Below, one piece after another: positions 1 through 8,880 of a stretch of 26,216 nt of DNA (positions are counted from its first letter, which is position 1; the number at the start of each line of letters is the position of its first letter). The DNA comes from an uncultured Candidatus Melainabacteria bacterium (GTDB taxonomy: Bacteria > Cyanobacteriota > Vampirovibrionia > Gastranaerophilales > Gastranaerophilaceae). The notes beneath the pieces were generated by a model. That model was not told the origin of the DNA and ran no database searches. It worked only from the letters and a program-made list of their open reading frames with translations. The stretch covers positions 1 through 26,216 of the forward strand of contig CAKVMU010000002.1 in the NCBI GenBank assembly GCA_934773085.1. The letters are read 5' to 3'. Made by a program: the position numbers and the translations under genes.

Positions 1-278
1 GAATACACAAATTTGATTTCCGGAGTTACGCGCAATCTAATTCGCTTACCAATCTCAAAACGAACTTTGCCGGTATTCTTCTCAATAATAGCCTTATCTT
101 TTTCCACCTGTTCCGGAGTCCCCAAAACACTATAAATAACCTTTGCATACGAATTGTCGTGTGAAACCTCAACATCAAGGACAGATACAACACCTTCCAA
201 TCCTCGAACCTCACGTCGCAAGATTTCTGATATATCACGCATTAATTCTTTTCGTACACGTTCATTTCTTAAAGTCAT
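1..278 (-). CDS. rbfA: Ribosome-binding factor A (5' part, runs off the window)
   Basis: Translating the minus strand from the ATG at 278 gives an open frame of 92 codons to the window edge, beginning MTLRNERVRKELMRDIS. RbfA binds the 30S subunit and helps mature the 5' end of 16S rRNA, and it matters in cold adaptation. Family hallmarks seen are the N-terminal RxxRVxxxLxxxIxxIL helix, the central VSVLDVEVSHDNSYAKVIYSVLG strand-turn-strand (about residues 31-53), and the basic RFEIGKRIRLRVTPEIKFVY segment (about 73-91) that contributes to the KH-like fold. An AAGGAG ribosome site precedes the ATG. The rest, and any neighbours such as truB or infB, lie outside the window. The clpC terminator separates it from clpC. 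Confidence 0.9.
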   Translation of the reverse strand, partial: MTLRNERVRKELMRDISEILRREVRGLEGVVSVLDVEVSHDNSYAKVIYSVLGTPEQVEKDKAIIEKNTGKVRFEIGKRIRLRVTPEIKFVY

Positions 279-330
279 TGTTTTCTCCTTGGGCTGTCTT
301 TTATTTAATTATATCATGAATTTTATTAAA

Positions 331-369
331 TAAGGGCGGGATTTGAGTTTAACTCAAATCCCGCCCTTA
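331..369 (-). terminator. Rho-independent terminator of clpC
   Basis: A perfect inverted repeat: 331-349 pairs with 351-369 around a one-base centre, with a GGGCGGG/CCCGCCC base. It starts 15 nt past the clpC stop codon and, read on the minus strand, is followed by a T-rich stretch (TTATTTAATAAAATT). The 19-bp stem is unusually long for a simple terminator. Confidence 0.85.
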
Positions 370-383
370 AAATTCATCTGTAA

Positions 384-2867
384 TTATGCTTCTTGAGGAG
401 CAGGCTGTGTTTCAGCTGCTTTTCTTTCAAACACAATTTTATCATCTACTAACTTGAGTAGAATTGTATCGCCCGGCTGATATGCATTCGTAAGAATTTC
501 TTCAGCAAGTTGATCTTCGATTTTCTTCTGAATCAATCTTCTCAACGGTCTTGCGCCATATGCTTCGTTATAACCGTCTTTTGCAAGATAATCCTTAACT
601 TCATCCGTAACTTCGATTGACAAGTCTCTCTCTGAAAGTCTCTTGAACAAATCTTTCATCATCAAATCAACAATTTGACGAATTTCTTCCTTGCTCAAGT
701 GAGAGAATACAATAATATCATCAATACGGTTCAAGAATTCAGGTCTGAAAGCTTTCTTCAACTCTTCGTTAACAGTTTCTTTGAGCTTTTCATACTTGTC
801 TTGCTTAGCAGTTTCAGCTGTTGAGAAGCCTAACTTACCTGCAGTAGAAATCATACTTGCACCAACATTTGATGTCATAATGATTACCGTATTCTTGAAG
901 TTGATATGTCTGCCCTTCGCATCAGTCAAACGTCCATCATCCAAGATTTGCAACATTATGTTAAATACATCAGGGTGTGCCTTTTCGATTTCGTCAAAAA
1001 GAATAACTGAATAAGGTTTCTTTCTGACAAGTTCCGCTAAGTGACCGCCATCGTCATAACCAACGTATCCAGGAGGTGAACCGATAAGTTTTGCAGTTGA
1101 ATGTTTTTCCATAAATTCTGACATATCAACCCTTATCATGTTGTCTTCACTGCCGAAAATAGCTTCTGCTAGAGCCTTTGCCAATTCGGTTTTACCAACA
1201 CCGGTAGGGCCAGAGAAAATAAAGCTTCCGATAGGTCTGTTTGGTGATTTCAAACCAACTCTTGCTCTTCTAATAGCCTTTGCAATTGCGGTTACTGCAT
1301 CTGATTGACCTATAACTCTGTTATGTAATGTTTCTTCAAGCTTAAGTAATCTTTCGGATTCGCCTTCTGTAAGCTTAGTAACAGGAACACCGGTCATTGT
1401 CGCAACAACTTCAGCAACATCATCTTCTGTAACAGTAGGTTTGTTGGCATCATTTTGACGGCGCCATTCTTCAGACACTTCACGAATCTTGTCTTTCATA
1501 TTAGCTTCGTCATCTCTCAAAGCAGAAGCCTTCTCAAACTCTTGGTTTCTAATAGCTTCTTCTTTTTCTCTGATTATGCCTTTTAATTCTTTTTCAAGCT
1601 CTTTTCCTTCCGGAGAAAGAGTGCAAACCTTCAATCTAACCTTAGAACTTGCTTCGTCTATTACGTCGATAGCTTTGTCCGGCAAGAATCTATCGTTAAT
1701 ATATTTGCTTGAAAGCTTAGTTGCAGCCACAATAGCATCATCTGAAATAATAAGATTATGGTGTTCTTCATATTTAGGTTTCAATCCACGAATAATCTCG
1801 ATTGTTTCGTCAATTGACGGTTCGTCAATGATTACAGGTTGGAATCTTCTTTCAAGAGCAGAGTCTTTTTCGATATACTTTCTGTACTCGTCAGAAGTTG
1901 TAGCACCTATAACTTGGATTTCGCCTCTTGAAAGAGCAGGTTTCAAAATATTTGCAGCATCAATAGCACCTTCTGCAGCGCCTGCACCAATCAAAGTGTG
2001 CATTTCATCGATTACAAGAATAACATTTCCTGCTTGACGAATTTCGTCCATAATTTTCTTAAGACGTTCTTCGAATTCACCTCTGTACTTAGTTCCTGCA
2101 ATCAAAAGCCCCATATCAAGCTGAATGATTTTCTTATTTTCAAGAATATCCGGAACTTCGCTATTAACGATTCTGATTGCCAAACCTTCCGCTACTGCTG
2201 TTTTACCAACACCAGGTTCACCAAGAAGTACAGGGTTGTTTTTTGTTCTTCTTGCAAGGATTTGAATAACACGTTCTATTTCCTTTTCTCTGCCGACTAC
2301 AGGGTCAAGCCTCAACTCTGAAGCCGCCAAAGTCAAATCTGTACCAAATTCATCCAAACTTGGAGTTTTAACCTTGCTTGCCTGTGAACTTGAACTTGTA
2401 GAGTTGCCCGCACCTGCACTCGCAGTAGGTTTAGAATCACCTAACATCTTAACTACATTGCTTCTAACCTTGTTCAAGTCAACGCCAAGGTTTTCAAGAA
2501 CTCTTGCTGCAACACCTTCACCTTCTCTAATCAAACCGAGAAGTAAGTGTTCTGTTCCAATGTAATTATGACCAAGCTGTCTTGCTTCATCCCAAGACAA
2601 CTCCAAAACTCTTTTTGCACGAGGTGTGAAAGGGATTTCAACAGCTACAAAACCGGAACCTCTGCCGATAATTTTTTCGACTTCAACTCTAGCATCTTTT
2701 AGAGTAACTCCCATTGATTTAAGAGTTTTGGCCGCAATACCCGTTCCTTCACCAATCAAACCAAGAAGAACCTGCTCTGTTCCGACAAAGTTATGACCAA
2801 GTCTACGAGCTTCTTCCTGAGCCAACATTATAACCTTTATGGCTTTTTCCGTAAAACGTTCGAACAT
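384..2867 (-). CDS. clpC: ATP-dependent Clp protease ATPase subunit ClpC
   Basis: AAA+ unfoldase that partners with ClpP to degrade misfolded or tagged cytosolic proteins. At 827 aa it has the usual ClpC length. Domains in order: two N-terminal Clp repeats (about 1-145), an S/A-rich linker (146-168), AAA module D1 with Walker A GEPGVGKT (216-223), Walker B ILVIDE (283-288) and the pore loop around [11 protein letters not shown] (258-268), a UVR segment (about 429-464) marking ClpC rather than ClpA/ClpB, AAA module D2 with Walker A GPTGVGKT (553-560), pore loop GYVGY (600-604) and Walker B VILFDE (621-626), then the ClpB D2-small domain. A short proline/glutamine-rich tail ends the protein. 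AGAGGAAA precedes the ATG. No ctsR, mcsA or mcsB gene is next to it, unlike the Firmicutes operon; the solitary arrangement resembles Cyanobacteria. Confidence 0.97.
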   Translation of the reverse strand: MFERFTEKAIKVIMLAQEEARRLGHNFVGTEQVLLGLIGEGTGIAAKTLKSMGVTLKDARVEVEKIIGRGSGFVAVEIPFTPRAKRVLELSWDEARQLGHNYIGTEHLLLGLIREGEGVAARVLENLGVDLNKVRSNVVKMLGDSKPTASAGAGNSTSSSSQASKVKTPSLDEFGTDLTLAASELRLDPVVGREKEIERVIQILARRTKNNPVLLGEPGVGKTAVAEGLAIRIVNSEVPDILENKKIIQLDMGLLIAGTKYRGEFEERLKKIMDEIRQAGNVILVIDEMHTLIGAGAAEGAIDAANILKPALSRGEIQVIGATTSDEYRKYIEKDSALERRFQPVIIDEPSIDETIEIIRGLKPKYEEHHNLIISDDAIVAATKLSSKYINDRFLPDKAIDVIDEASSKVRLKVCTLSPEGKELEKELKGIIREKEEAIRNQEFEKASALRDDEANMKDKIREVSEEWRRQNDANKPTVTEDDVAEVVATMTGVPVTKLTEGESERLLKLEETLHNRVIGQSDAVTAIAKAIRRARVGLKSPNRPIGSFIFSGPTGVGKTELAKALAEAIFGSEDNMIRVDMSEFMEKHSTAKLIGSPPGYVGYDDGGHLAELVRKKPYSVILFDEIEKAHPDVFNIMLQILDDGRLTDAKGRHINFKNTVIIMTSNVGASMISTAGKLGFSTAETAKQDKYEKLKETVNEELKKAFRPEFLNRIDDIIVFSHLSKEEIRQIVDLMMKDLFKRLSERDLSIEVTDEVKDYLAKDGYNEAYGARPLRRLIQKKIEDQLAEEILTNAYQPGDTILLKLVDDKIVFERKAAETQPAPQEA

Positions 2868-2898
2868 TTATATATTTCCTCTTCTTAAGTATACGTAT

Positions 2899-2927
2899 AT
2901 TCTACAAAAAATCGCCAAAACTTTCAA
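2899..2927 (-). promoter_or_regulatory. Sigma-70-type promoter of clpC
   Basis: Read on the minus strand: -35 TTGAAA (2922-2927), 17-bp spacer, -10 TAGAAT (2899-2904). The predicted start of transcription is near 2892, leaving a leader of about 25 nt containing the AGAGGAAA ribosome site. No CtsR box or CIRCE element is visible. Confidence 0.7.
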
Positions 2928-2936
2928 GAGGGGCGA

Positions 2937-3563
2937 CTATTTTATGTTAGGGAATGCGTAAATAACACCTTCACTGCTACGCCATCTCATATAACCAGTT
3001 TTTGGAACCTTATCCAAATCAAAAACAGACACTAATGCCCAATTACCACGCATCGCAGTCAATTTTATTTGTTTCACATAATTAAGTTTTGATACAGTTT
3101 GAGAGTTGTCTTCGCTCTTAGCGTGCAAAACCTCTATCTCGTCCGGAGCATCTTTCAACAATCGTAAACCGTATTTTCTGCCATAGAGGTTATAAAAATT
3201 CAGCCACGGTAAAAACTGCATTTTGTCCTCCGTTTGAACCCAACCTTTCGCTCCGGTCATTTTGTCATAAATAACCTGAACCCAGCCATCATCCCCAATA
3301 TCGGAAACATATAAAAAACCAAGCTTTCTGTCATTAAGAAGGAGCGCAAAAACATTGTCAGGCATAGATTCCGGCAAATAAGAAAACTCAAATTTCTTTA
3401 TAACACCAGCATTTGCTTCCGGCTCAGTATACAGAGTCAAAGTGGAATCCGTCTGATAAAGTCCGATTGTACCTTTCGGAATAGAATTCATATAAAAAGG
3501 CATTGTGTCCGCAAAAACCGGTAACGCTATCAGCATCATTAATATAATTAAAAATCTCTTCAT
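2937..3563 (-). CDS. Exported SH3-like domain protein, function unknown
   Basis: About 208 aa with a clear signal peptide: MKRF, a hydrophobic run LIILMMLIALPV, then a likely cleavage after VFA. The mature part is rich in beta strands with repeated aromatic/glycine patterns (for example GWVQVIYDKMTGAKGWVQ), which resemble bacterial SH3-like domains of envelope proteins. No catalytic motif is recognised. A GTG at 3569 would add two residues, but I chose the ATG at 3563 because a good promoter (TTGCTA-17-TAAAAT) ends at 3570 and would start the mRNA at about that ATG; no ribosome site is visible. Its stop lies just upstream of the clpC promoter. Likely periplasmic. Confidence 0.7.
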   Translation of the reverse strand: MKRFLIILMMLIALPVFADTMPFYMNSIPKGTIGLYQTDSTLTLYTEPEANAGVIKKFEFSYLPESMPDNVFALLLNDRKLGFLYVSDIGDDGWVQVIYDKMTGAKGWVQTEDKMQFLPWLNFYNLYGRKYGLRLLKDAPDEIEVLHAKSEDNSQTVSKLNYVKQIKLTAMRGNWALVSVFDLDKVPKTGYMRWRSSEGVIYAFPNIK

Positions 3564-3569
3564 AGTCAC

Positions 3570-3598
3570 ATTTTAGAATAAATTCACAATACTAGCAA
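3570..3598 (-). promoter_or_regulatory. Sigma-70-type promoter, possibly giving a leaderless mRNA
   Basis: On the minus strand: -35 TTGCTA (3593-3598), 17-bp spacer, -10 TAAAAT (3570-3575). Placing the start about 7 nt after the -10 puts it at the ATG at 3563, which fits the absence of a Shine-Dalgarno sequence there. Confidence 0.55.
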
Positions 3599-3640
3599 GT
3601 TTATTTTTTATAGGTTTTTAAAAACAAAAAAGGAGTAAGA

Positions 3641-3973
3641 ATGAATATTTCTAAAACAGATTCGACAAATTTTGGCGCACGCTTCAAAATGCAAGGCGCA
3701 GGTAATATGTTTTCACCTAAAGAACTTTCAAAAATGCAGGAAAAAGCCGCTAAAATAGGAAGTAAAAATGATGCAATATTTATAAAATTTTGTGACACAA
3801 AAGATAAATTGGCGCCATCCGGACACAAAATTCTCGGTATATTCAAAACTCCAAAATCAATGGAATTGTGCAATTTATCTAAAGAATACACATTTGCGTT
3901 CAAAGAAAATGCCGTGAAGTTACCTTCTTTTAGACTTATTATGAGATATCTGAGCGGATTAAAGAAATCGTAA
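3641..3973 (+). CDS. Small protein of unknown function with N-terminal NFG motif
   Basis: A 110-aa soluble, basic protein that I do not recognise. It has a strong ribosome site (AAGGAG, 7 nt before the ATG). The N-terminus, MNISKTDSTNFGARFK, carries the N-F-G motif at residues 10-12, which resembles the starts of three other small genes here (8881, 22282 minus strand, 25591). The rest looks like a mixed alpha/beta fold with many lysines and no signal peptide or membrane segment. It is the only plus-strand gene in a minus-strand stretch. The reverse-strand frame over the same bases lacks a ribosome site and is judged a shadow. Confidence 0.7.
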   Translation: MNISKTDSTNFGARFKMQGAGNMFSPKELSKMQEKAAKIGSKNDAIFIKFCDTKDKLAPSGHKILGIFKTPKSMELCNLSKEYTFAFKENAVKLPSFRLIMRYLSGLKKS

Positions 3974-4000
3974 ACACAAATAAACACGAGGTATGCTTAA

Positions 4001-4035
4001 GTAGTGGCGAGTTTACTTCGTAAACCCGCCACTAC
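4001..4035 (-). terminator. Hairpin between convergent genes, probable terminator
   Basis: A 16-bp stem (4001-4016 with 4020-4035) and a 3-base loop. The single imperfection is A/C on the plus strand, which becomes a U-G wobble in minus-strand RNA, so the hairpin is complete only when transcribed from the DUF3137/pheT side. It sits 5 nt past that operon's last stop. There is no clear U-tract. Confidence 0.55.
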
Positions 4036-4040
4036 AAAAA

Positions 4041-5129
4041 TTATAAACCTATCTTTTCATCCAGCTTAAAATATGTAACCATATCATATATACTCGACAG
4101 TTCATCATAAAACGCATTTATTGATGTCGGGTCATTTAAAGATTTAAACAAAGAACCAATTTCAAACAGGTTTTTATTCGTACTGATTGCAAACATAATT
4201 TCATCATCAAAGAACGAACATTTTGCCTTCTTTGCCCCAAATGCGGTATTCAAATTCTGAAACCGTTCAATAAACGCAGTCGTCAAAAGATATCTTGCCT
4301 CAACCTGATCAGACGAATATGCGTTAAACTTTTTACAAAAACGAGGGTCTTCCAATGTAACTTCGTTTAAGGGTTCGCCCTCTTGATTTTTACTTACAAA
4401 ATATATTATAAGCGCTGCAATTGCTACAATCACTAGCACAGCAACAATATTCATTGACTTTAAAAACAAGTCAAAACCAATCCAAATAAGTGATATGTAC
4501 AATAGCAAATACGAATTTTTCTTTGTTAAATCACCTTTTGTAGCAATAATTGTACGATTTTTGATAGTTTTATTTGATTTAAAAGATATCACAACCCCTT
4601 TAAAAACAGAAATACACGTTCTGTTCTTACCCGAACCACTTTCATACTGCATTGCAGTTTCGCATATTTTAAATGAAACATCCTTGAAACTTCCAACAAA
4701 CTCATCATCTGTTTGCCGTCTGTTAAAATCTCCAAACAAACCGCTGTTATTAAGTTTAATATTACCAATTACGTATGCATTGTTCTTCCATTTAATATCA
4801 TCAAAAAGTTTCAATACATAACGTAAACAGCCACATTTCAATTTCATCGCAAAATTTTTCGGAACATCTTTACACTGGTAAACTGCAACCATACCAACAG
4901 CAATAAAAATGAACATCCCAACAATGAAATAGTTGACATTTTGCCCATCCCAGGGACGTCCCAACATAAACAATCCAATTGGCGCTATAAAACACAGAAC
5001 CGCAAAAAAGATACATAATAAAAATTTCGCAAATTCTTGTCTTCTTTCAAACTCATACTGTTCAAGAATCGGTGCCAATTTTGTGCGATAAATCTCATGA
5101 AATTTTAATGTTCTCTCTTTATAGCTCAT
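4041..5129 (-). CDS. DUF3137 family membrane protein (second copy)
   Basis: 362 aa and clearly paralogous to the gene just upstream. Family features seen: an N-terminal helix followed by two membrane segments (about 36-56 and 66-86), a cytosolic stretch with GLFGDFNRRQTDDEFVGSFKDVSF (130-153) and VFKGVVISFKSNKTIKNRTIIATKGD (175-200), one or two further membrane segments (about 207-246), then the signature DQVEARYLLTTAFIERF (274-290) and an IMFAIS...NLFEIG tail. The function of DUF3137 proteins is not established. The ATG lies 15 nt after the stop of the upstream copy, with a GGAATAAGGA ribosome site, so both are expected to be co-transcribed with pheT. The two copies have diverged to the level of scattered identity, so the duplication is old. 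Confidence 0.8.
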   Translation of the reverse strand: MSYKERTLKFHEIYRTKLAPILEQYEFERRQEFAKFLLCIFFAVLCFIAPIGLFMLGRPWDGQNVNYFIVGMFIFIAVGMVAVYQCKDVPKNFAMKLKCGCLRYVLKLFDDIKWKNNAYVIGNIKLNNSGLFGDFNRRQTDDEFVGSFKDVSFKICETAMQYESGSGKNRTCISVFKGVVISFKSNKTIKNRTIIATKGDLTKKNSYLLLYISLIWIGFDLFLKSMNIVAVLVIVAIAALIIYFVSKNQEGEPLNEVTLEDPRFCKKFNAYSSDQVEARYLLTTAFIERFQNLNTAFGAKKAKCSFFDDEIMFAISTNKNLFEIGSLFKSLNDPTSINAFYDELSSIYDMVTYFKLDEKIGL

Positions 5130-5144
5130 TCCTTATTCCTCGAA

Positions 5145-6242
5145 TTATAGCCCAGTTTTTTCATCAAGCTTAAAATAATCAATCATATCATATATGCTTG
5201 AAAGTTCATTGTAAAATTTTTGGATAGCAGAAGAATCCGTCAGTGATTTATTCAAAGCGCCGATTTCAAATAAATTATCATCCATACTGATAGCAAACAT
5301 TATCTCATCACCAAAGAATGAACACTTAATATCATTTGTATCAAAGACATCTTTAAGACTCAAAAATCTTTGAACAAAGGAAGGCGTTAGCAAATATCTT
5401 GCTTCTATCTGGTCTAAAGAGTAAACATTGTAATCTTTGCATAAATCATAAGACTCCAATTGGACTTTATCTATAATCAGTTTTCGTTTGGCAATTATAC
5501 ACATAAGTAATATAGCAATCAGTATTGGTACACATAAAAGAAGTGGTTTCAAGATAGAAGCCATTAAAAATAGTATGCCAATCTTAACCAAAAAGAACCA
5601 TTCTTTTAATACAGTTTGAGCAGTGTTCACACGAGTTATATCACCTTTTTTTGCAATTATAGCCCGGCTTTTGATTGTCTTATTTGTATTAAAAGTGATA
5701 ACAACCCCTTTAAACGCAGATTCCGGCATGTACTTATACGAGCCTGATCCGCAAAAAGTCAAATCAAGTTCACTGATACGAAATGTCACATTTTTATACA
5801 TCCCTACAAATTCGTCATCATTTTTTCTTTTTGAGAAAGATGGAAATAAACCACTCACATTGAGTTTTGCATCAGATATAACATCTGTATTCGGCTGCCA
5901 ACTAATATCTCCAAAGGCACTCAATAGAGACGACATGAATTCGGTCTTAATTTTTTGAACAAATGCTTTATTTAAATTGTAATCAATCATAAAGATTATC
6001 ATTGCAGGAATAGATAACGCTAACAGCACAAGCTTTGATTCGCAATCACTAAATGCATGTGCATTCTGTAAATTTACAGTTGCTACAAACGCCAAAACAA
6101 AAAAGATTACCATAAACAATCTTAGCCACAACGAAAATTTATGTTGCTCCTTCCGAAGTTCCTCGTACTTTAAAATGTTTGGTTTAACGTCATTTTCATA
6201 AATTTCGTTGAATCTCGACGCTCTGTCTTGAGTGTTATTCAT
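5145..6242 (-). CDS. DUF3137 family membrane protein (first copy)
   Basis: 365 aa, the same architecture as its downstream neighbour: two N-terminal membrane helices (about 39-60 and 71-88), the LFPSFSKRKNDDEFVGMYKNVTF and AFKGVVITFNTNKTIKSRAIIAKKGD blocks, a second hydrophobic hairpin, and DQIEARYLLTPSFVQRF with IMFAISMDDNLFEIG near the end. This matches DUF3137; the biochemical role is unknown. Its ATG lies 6 nt beyond the pheT stop, and the ribosome site TAGGAAA overlaps the pheT stop codon (TAG), so its translation is probably coupled to pheT. A metabolic link to tRNA charging is not evident; the grouping may simply be operonic. Confidence 0.8.
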   Translation of the reverse strand: MNNTQDRASRFNEIYENDVKPNILKYEELRKEQHKFSLWLRLFMVIFFVLAFVATVNLQNAHAFSDCESKLVLLALSIPAMIIFMIDYNLNKAFVQKIKTEFMSSLLSAFGDISWQPNTDVISDAKLNVSGLFPSFSKRKNDDEFVGMYKNVTFRISELDLTFCGSGSYKYMPESAFKGVVITFNTNKTIKSRAIIAKKGDITRVNTAQTVLKEWFFLVKIGILFLMASILKPLLLCVPILIAILLMCIIAKRKLIIDKVQLESYDLCKDYNVYSLDQIEARYLLTPSFVQRFLSLKDVFDTNDIKCSFFGDEIMFAISMDDNLFEIGALNKSLTDSSAIQKFYNELSSIYDMIDYFKLDEKTGL

Positions 6243-6248
6243 AATTTC

Positions 6249-8729
6249 CTATTCTCTAAAAGATAATTCTTGAATATTTTTCGCTAAAACAGCTCTCACA
6301 TTTGCCATTTGAGCTTCAATCGCATCATCCGTCAATGTAGCATTAGCATCTTGCAAGCAAATTCTAAACGCAACAGATTTGAAACCTTCTTTAACGTGTT
6401 CGCCTTCATATACGTCAAATACTCTGCAACCATTGAATACCTTGTTGTCCACACCCTTCTTAACAACCTTTTCTAATTCATCCCAAGTTGTTTTAGATGG
6501 AACAATCACAGCCAAATCTCTTTGTACTTCAGGGAACTGAGGCAATTTTTTGTATCTCGGAACAGTTTCATTCACCGCAGATATTAACATATCTAAATCC
6601 AACTTGAACAAGAACGCAGTTTGATTCAATTTCAATTTACCCTTCAATTCCGGATGAATTTCACCATAATAACCGATAACTTCCGGCTTTTTGCCAAGCA
6701 TTGTCAAAACAGCTGTTTTGTATGGGTGCAAGCTCTTGTGAGAATCTGCAAGCGGCGAATCTGCCAAAAGCGCAAATTTTATTCTTCTTGAAAGTCCAAA
6801 CTCTTCAAGAACCTTGTCCACGATACCTTTTACCGTATAGAAATCAACCTCACCGGTTTGCTGCCACAAAGAATTTTGAACATTACCAGTTATAACACCA
6901 GCCAACACCTGAGTTTCCTTAACACCGGTATTTTTTTCATCCGCAGGGGCAACCTTGAGATAAGTTCTACCAATCTCATATCCCCAGAAATCTCTCTGTC
7001 CGTTATCATAATTGTATTTCATACAGTTCAAAAGACTTGCAATCAATGTCTGTCTAAGCATCGTAAAGTCTTCTGATGCAGGATTTTCAACAAACACAGC
7101 GTTTTCTTTGTCATAAACCATATTGAATTGTTTTAACAAAGGTTCACCGATAAGTGATGAAGTTTGAAGTTCATTCAAACCACAACCCAACATTATGTTA
7201 TGAATCTTATTGATAACTCTTTCTGCTACAGAAATCTCCGCAGGATTTGACTTATTAGGAAGAGTTGGAGTGATTTTGTCATAACCGTTAATTCTTGCAA
7301 TTTCCTCAATCAAGTCACATTCTCTTGTTACATCGTCCGCTCTGAATGAAGGAACTCTTACCTTGCAAGCGGCTTCATTACCGCCCAAGACTTCAAAACC
7401 AAGTTTTTCAAGGATTGCGAGACATTTTTCAGTTTCGATTTCACATCCCAACAATCTCTTAATTTGCGCATAACGCAAAGTTATATCAATCGGAGCCAAT
7501 TTATTTTGACCTGTTTCCACAGAACCTTCAAATTTTGCATCCGCATATTTTTCCAAAAGCTCAACCGCTCTCATTAAAGCCGGTTTGATTGCTTCAATAT
7601 CAACACCACGTTCATATCTTGCACAAGCATCAGAACGATATCCTACGCTTCTTGCACTCTTTCTGTTTGCAGAAGGAACGAAATAAGCAGCTTCCAAAGC
7701 AATATTTTTAGTATTGTCATCGATTTCTGAATTAGCGCCACCAAAAACGCCGCCCAAACATACCGGTTTGTCTTCTGTTGCAATAAGAACCGTGTCATTA
7801 GAAAGCTTTCTCTCAACTTCATCCAAAGTTACAAGGGTTTCGCCCTCAACAGCTCTTCTTACACATAAATAACCGTTTAATTTGTCGTAATCGAAAGCGT
7901 GTAGCGGAGTGCCATACTCAAGCATAACGTAGTTTGTTATATCTACAACGTTGTTAATTGCTCTTACACCGGATGAAATAAGTCTTTTTTGCATCCAATC
8001 CGGAGAAGGTTTAATTGTTATATCTTTCAAAACTCCGATTGAATAGTATTTACAAACATCGTCATCTTTAATCTCAACCTTAAAATCACAAGTTTTTGGA
8101 GATTCAACATCTTTATTAATCTTTGAGTTCATCGGGCGATTAAACAAAGCTGAAAGTTCTCTTGCAACACCGTACACAGACATTTGATCGCCACGGTTTG
8201 CAGTCGGAGCAGTGTGTAGAATATAATCTTCTTCAAAGCCCAAAACATCTTCAACATTCAAACCTAAACCGACATTCGGAAATAACCTGTTCAAAACAAG
8301 AATGCCGTCTTCTTCCTGATAATTTCTGTCTGACACACCCAATTCGTCATCAGAACAAAGCATGCCTTGGGATTCAACACCTCGGATAACTGCCGGAGTT
8401 AACTCAAACTGTTCACCGGATTTCCTATCCAAAACCTTACTACCCACTGAAGCGTACGGAATAACTTGACCGACTTGAATGTTTTGAGCCCCACACACAA
8501 CGGTTTTTATCGCAGAACCAGTATTAACAGTTACCAAATGCAAGTGGTCTGAATTTGGGTGATTATCTATTTTTTCAATTCTTGCAGTAATTATGTTCGT
8601 AAATTTAGGCTTAACTTCCTCAACCTCTTCTACTTCCAAACCGCTCATAGTCAACTCATGCGCAATTTGAGCCACATCAATATCTTTTAAATCTACTAAT
8701 TCATTTAACCAGCTTAATGATACCTGCAT
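6249..8729 (-). CDS. pheT: Phenylalanine--tRNA ligase beta subunit
   Basis: 826 aa, slightly longer than the usual ~800. PheT forms an alpha2-beta2 enzyme with PheS that charges tRNA-Phe; the beta subunit binds tRNA and edits misacylated Tyr-tRNA. Domains in order: N-terminal MQVSLSWLNELVDL, an EMAP-type tRNA-binding domain (about 40-150, with HPNSDHLHLV and GMLCSDDELG), B3/B4 editing domain (about 210-385, ending VGYRSDACARYERGVD), B5 domain (about 405-480), a catalytic-like core, and a C-terminal anticodon-binding ferredoxin fold (about 728-826, PQFPEVQRDLAVIV). The ATG is preceded by GAGAGGAAAC. pheS is not in the window. First gene of an operon with two DUF3137 genes. Confidence 0.97.
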   Translation of the reverse strand: MQVSLSWLNELVDLKDIDVAQIAHELTMSGLEVEEVEEVKPKFTNIITARIEKIDNHPNSDHLHLVTVNTGSAIKTVVCGAQNIQVGQVIPYASVGSKVLDRKSGEQFELTPAVIRGVESQGMLCSDDELGVSDRNYQEEDGILVLNRLFPNVGLGLNVEDVLGFEEDYILHTAPTANRGDQMSVYGVARELSALFNRPMNSKINKDVESPKTCDFKVEIKDDDVCKYYSIGVLKDITIKPSPDWMQKRLISSGVRAINNVVDITNYVMLEYGTPLHAFDYDKLNGYLCVRRAVEGETLVTLDEVERKLSNDTVLIATEDKPVCLGGVFGGANSEIDDNTKNIALEAAYFVPSANRKSARSVGYRSDACARYERGVDIEAIKPALMRAVELLEKYADAKFEGSVETGQNKLAPIDITLRYAQIKRLLGCEIETEKCLAILEKLGFEVLGGNEAACKVRVPSFRADDVTRECDLIEEIARINGYDKITPTLPNKSNPAEISVAERVINKIHNIMLGCGLNELQTSSLIGEPLLKQFNMVYDKENAVFVENPASEDFTMLRQTLIASLLNCMKYNYDNGQRDFWGYEIGRTYLKVAPADEKNTGVKETQVLAGVITGNVQNSLWQQTGEVDFYTVKGIVDKVLEEFGLSRRIKFALLADSPLADSHKSLHPYKTAVLTMLGKKPEVIGYYGEIHPELKGKLKLNQTAFLFKLDLDMLISAVNETVPRYKKLPQFPEVQRDLAVIVPSKTTWDELEKVVKKGVDNKVFNGCRVFDVYEGEHVKEGFKSVAFRICLQDANATLTDDAIEAQMANVRAVLAKNIQELSFRE

Positions 8730-8756
8730 TTTATGTTTCCTCTCTGTTTTTTATTT

Positions 8757-8762
8757 ATTATA
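8757..8762 (-). promoter_or_regulatory. Probable -10 element of the pheT operon
   Basis: A perfect TATAAT read on the minus strand, 27 nt upstream of the pheT ATG, with AGAGGAAAC between. No good -35 sits at 17 bp; TTGCAG at 8787-8792 is 24 bp away. No T-box or attenuator-like leader is visible. Confidence 0.45.
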
Positions 8763-8880
8763 CAACATAAATATATTACGTGCGCCCTGCAATCCCCCTT
8801 TATCACTTAACATATTTTAATAAACAGCCTCCGCCCAGCATTTTTATGTTTATACTATTCATACAGAACAGGAGAAAATT

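Noticed and set aside
26..238. 70-aa minus-strand open frame
   Set aside because: A different frame of rbfA, which is clearly coding across the same bases.
1489..2037. 182-aa plus-strand open frame inside clpC
   Set aside because: Antisense shadow of a highly conserved gene; serine-rich composition is typical of reverse frames.
3601..3987. 128-aa minus-strand frame opposite the 3641 gene
   Set aside because: No ribosome site, whereas the plus-strand gene has a strong AAGGAG at correct spacing and the N-terminal motif seen in other small genes.
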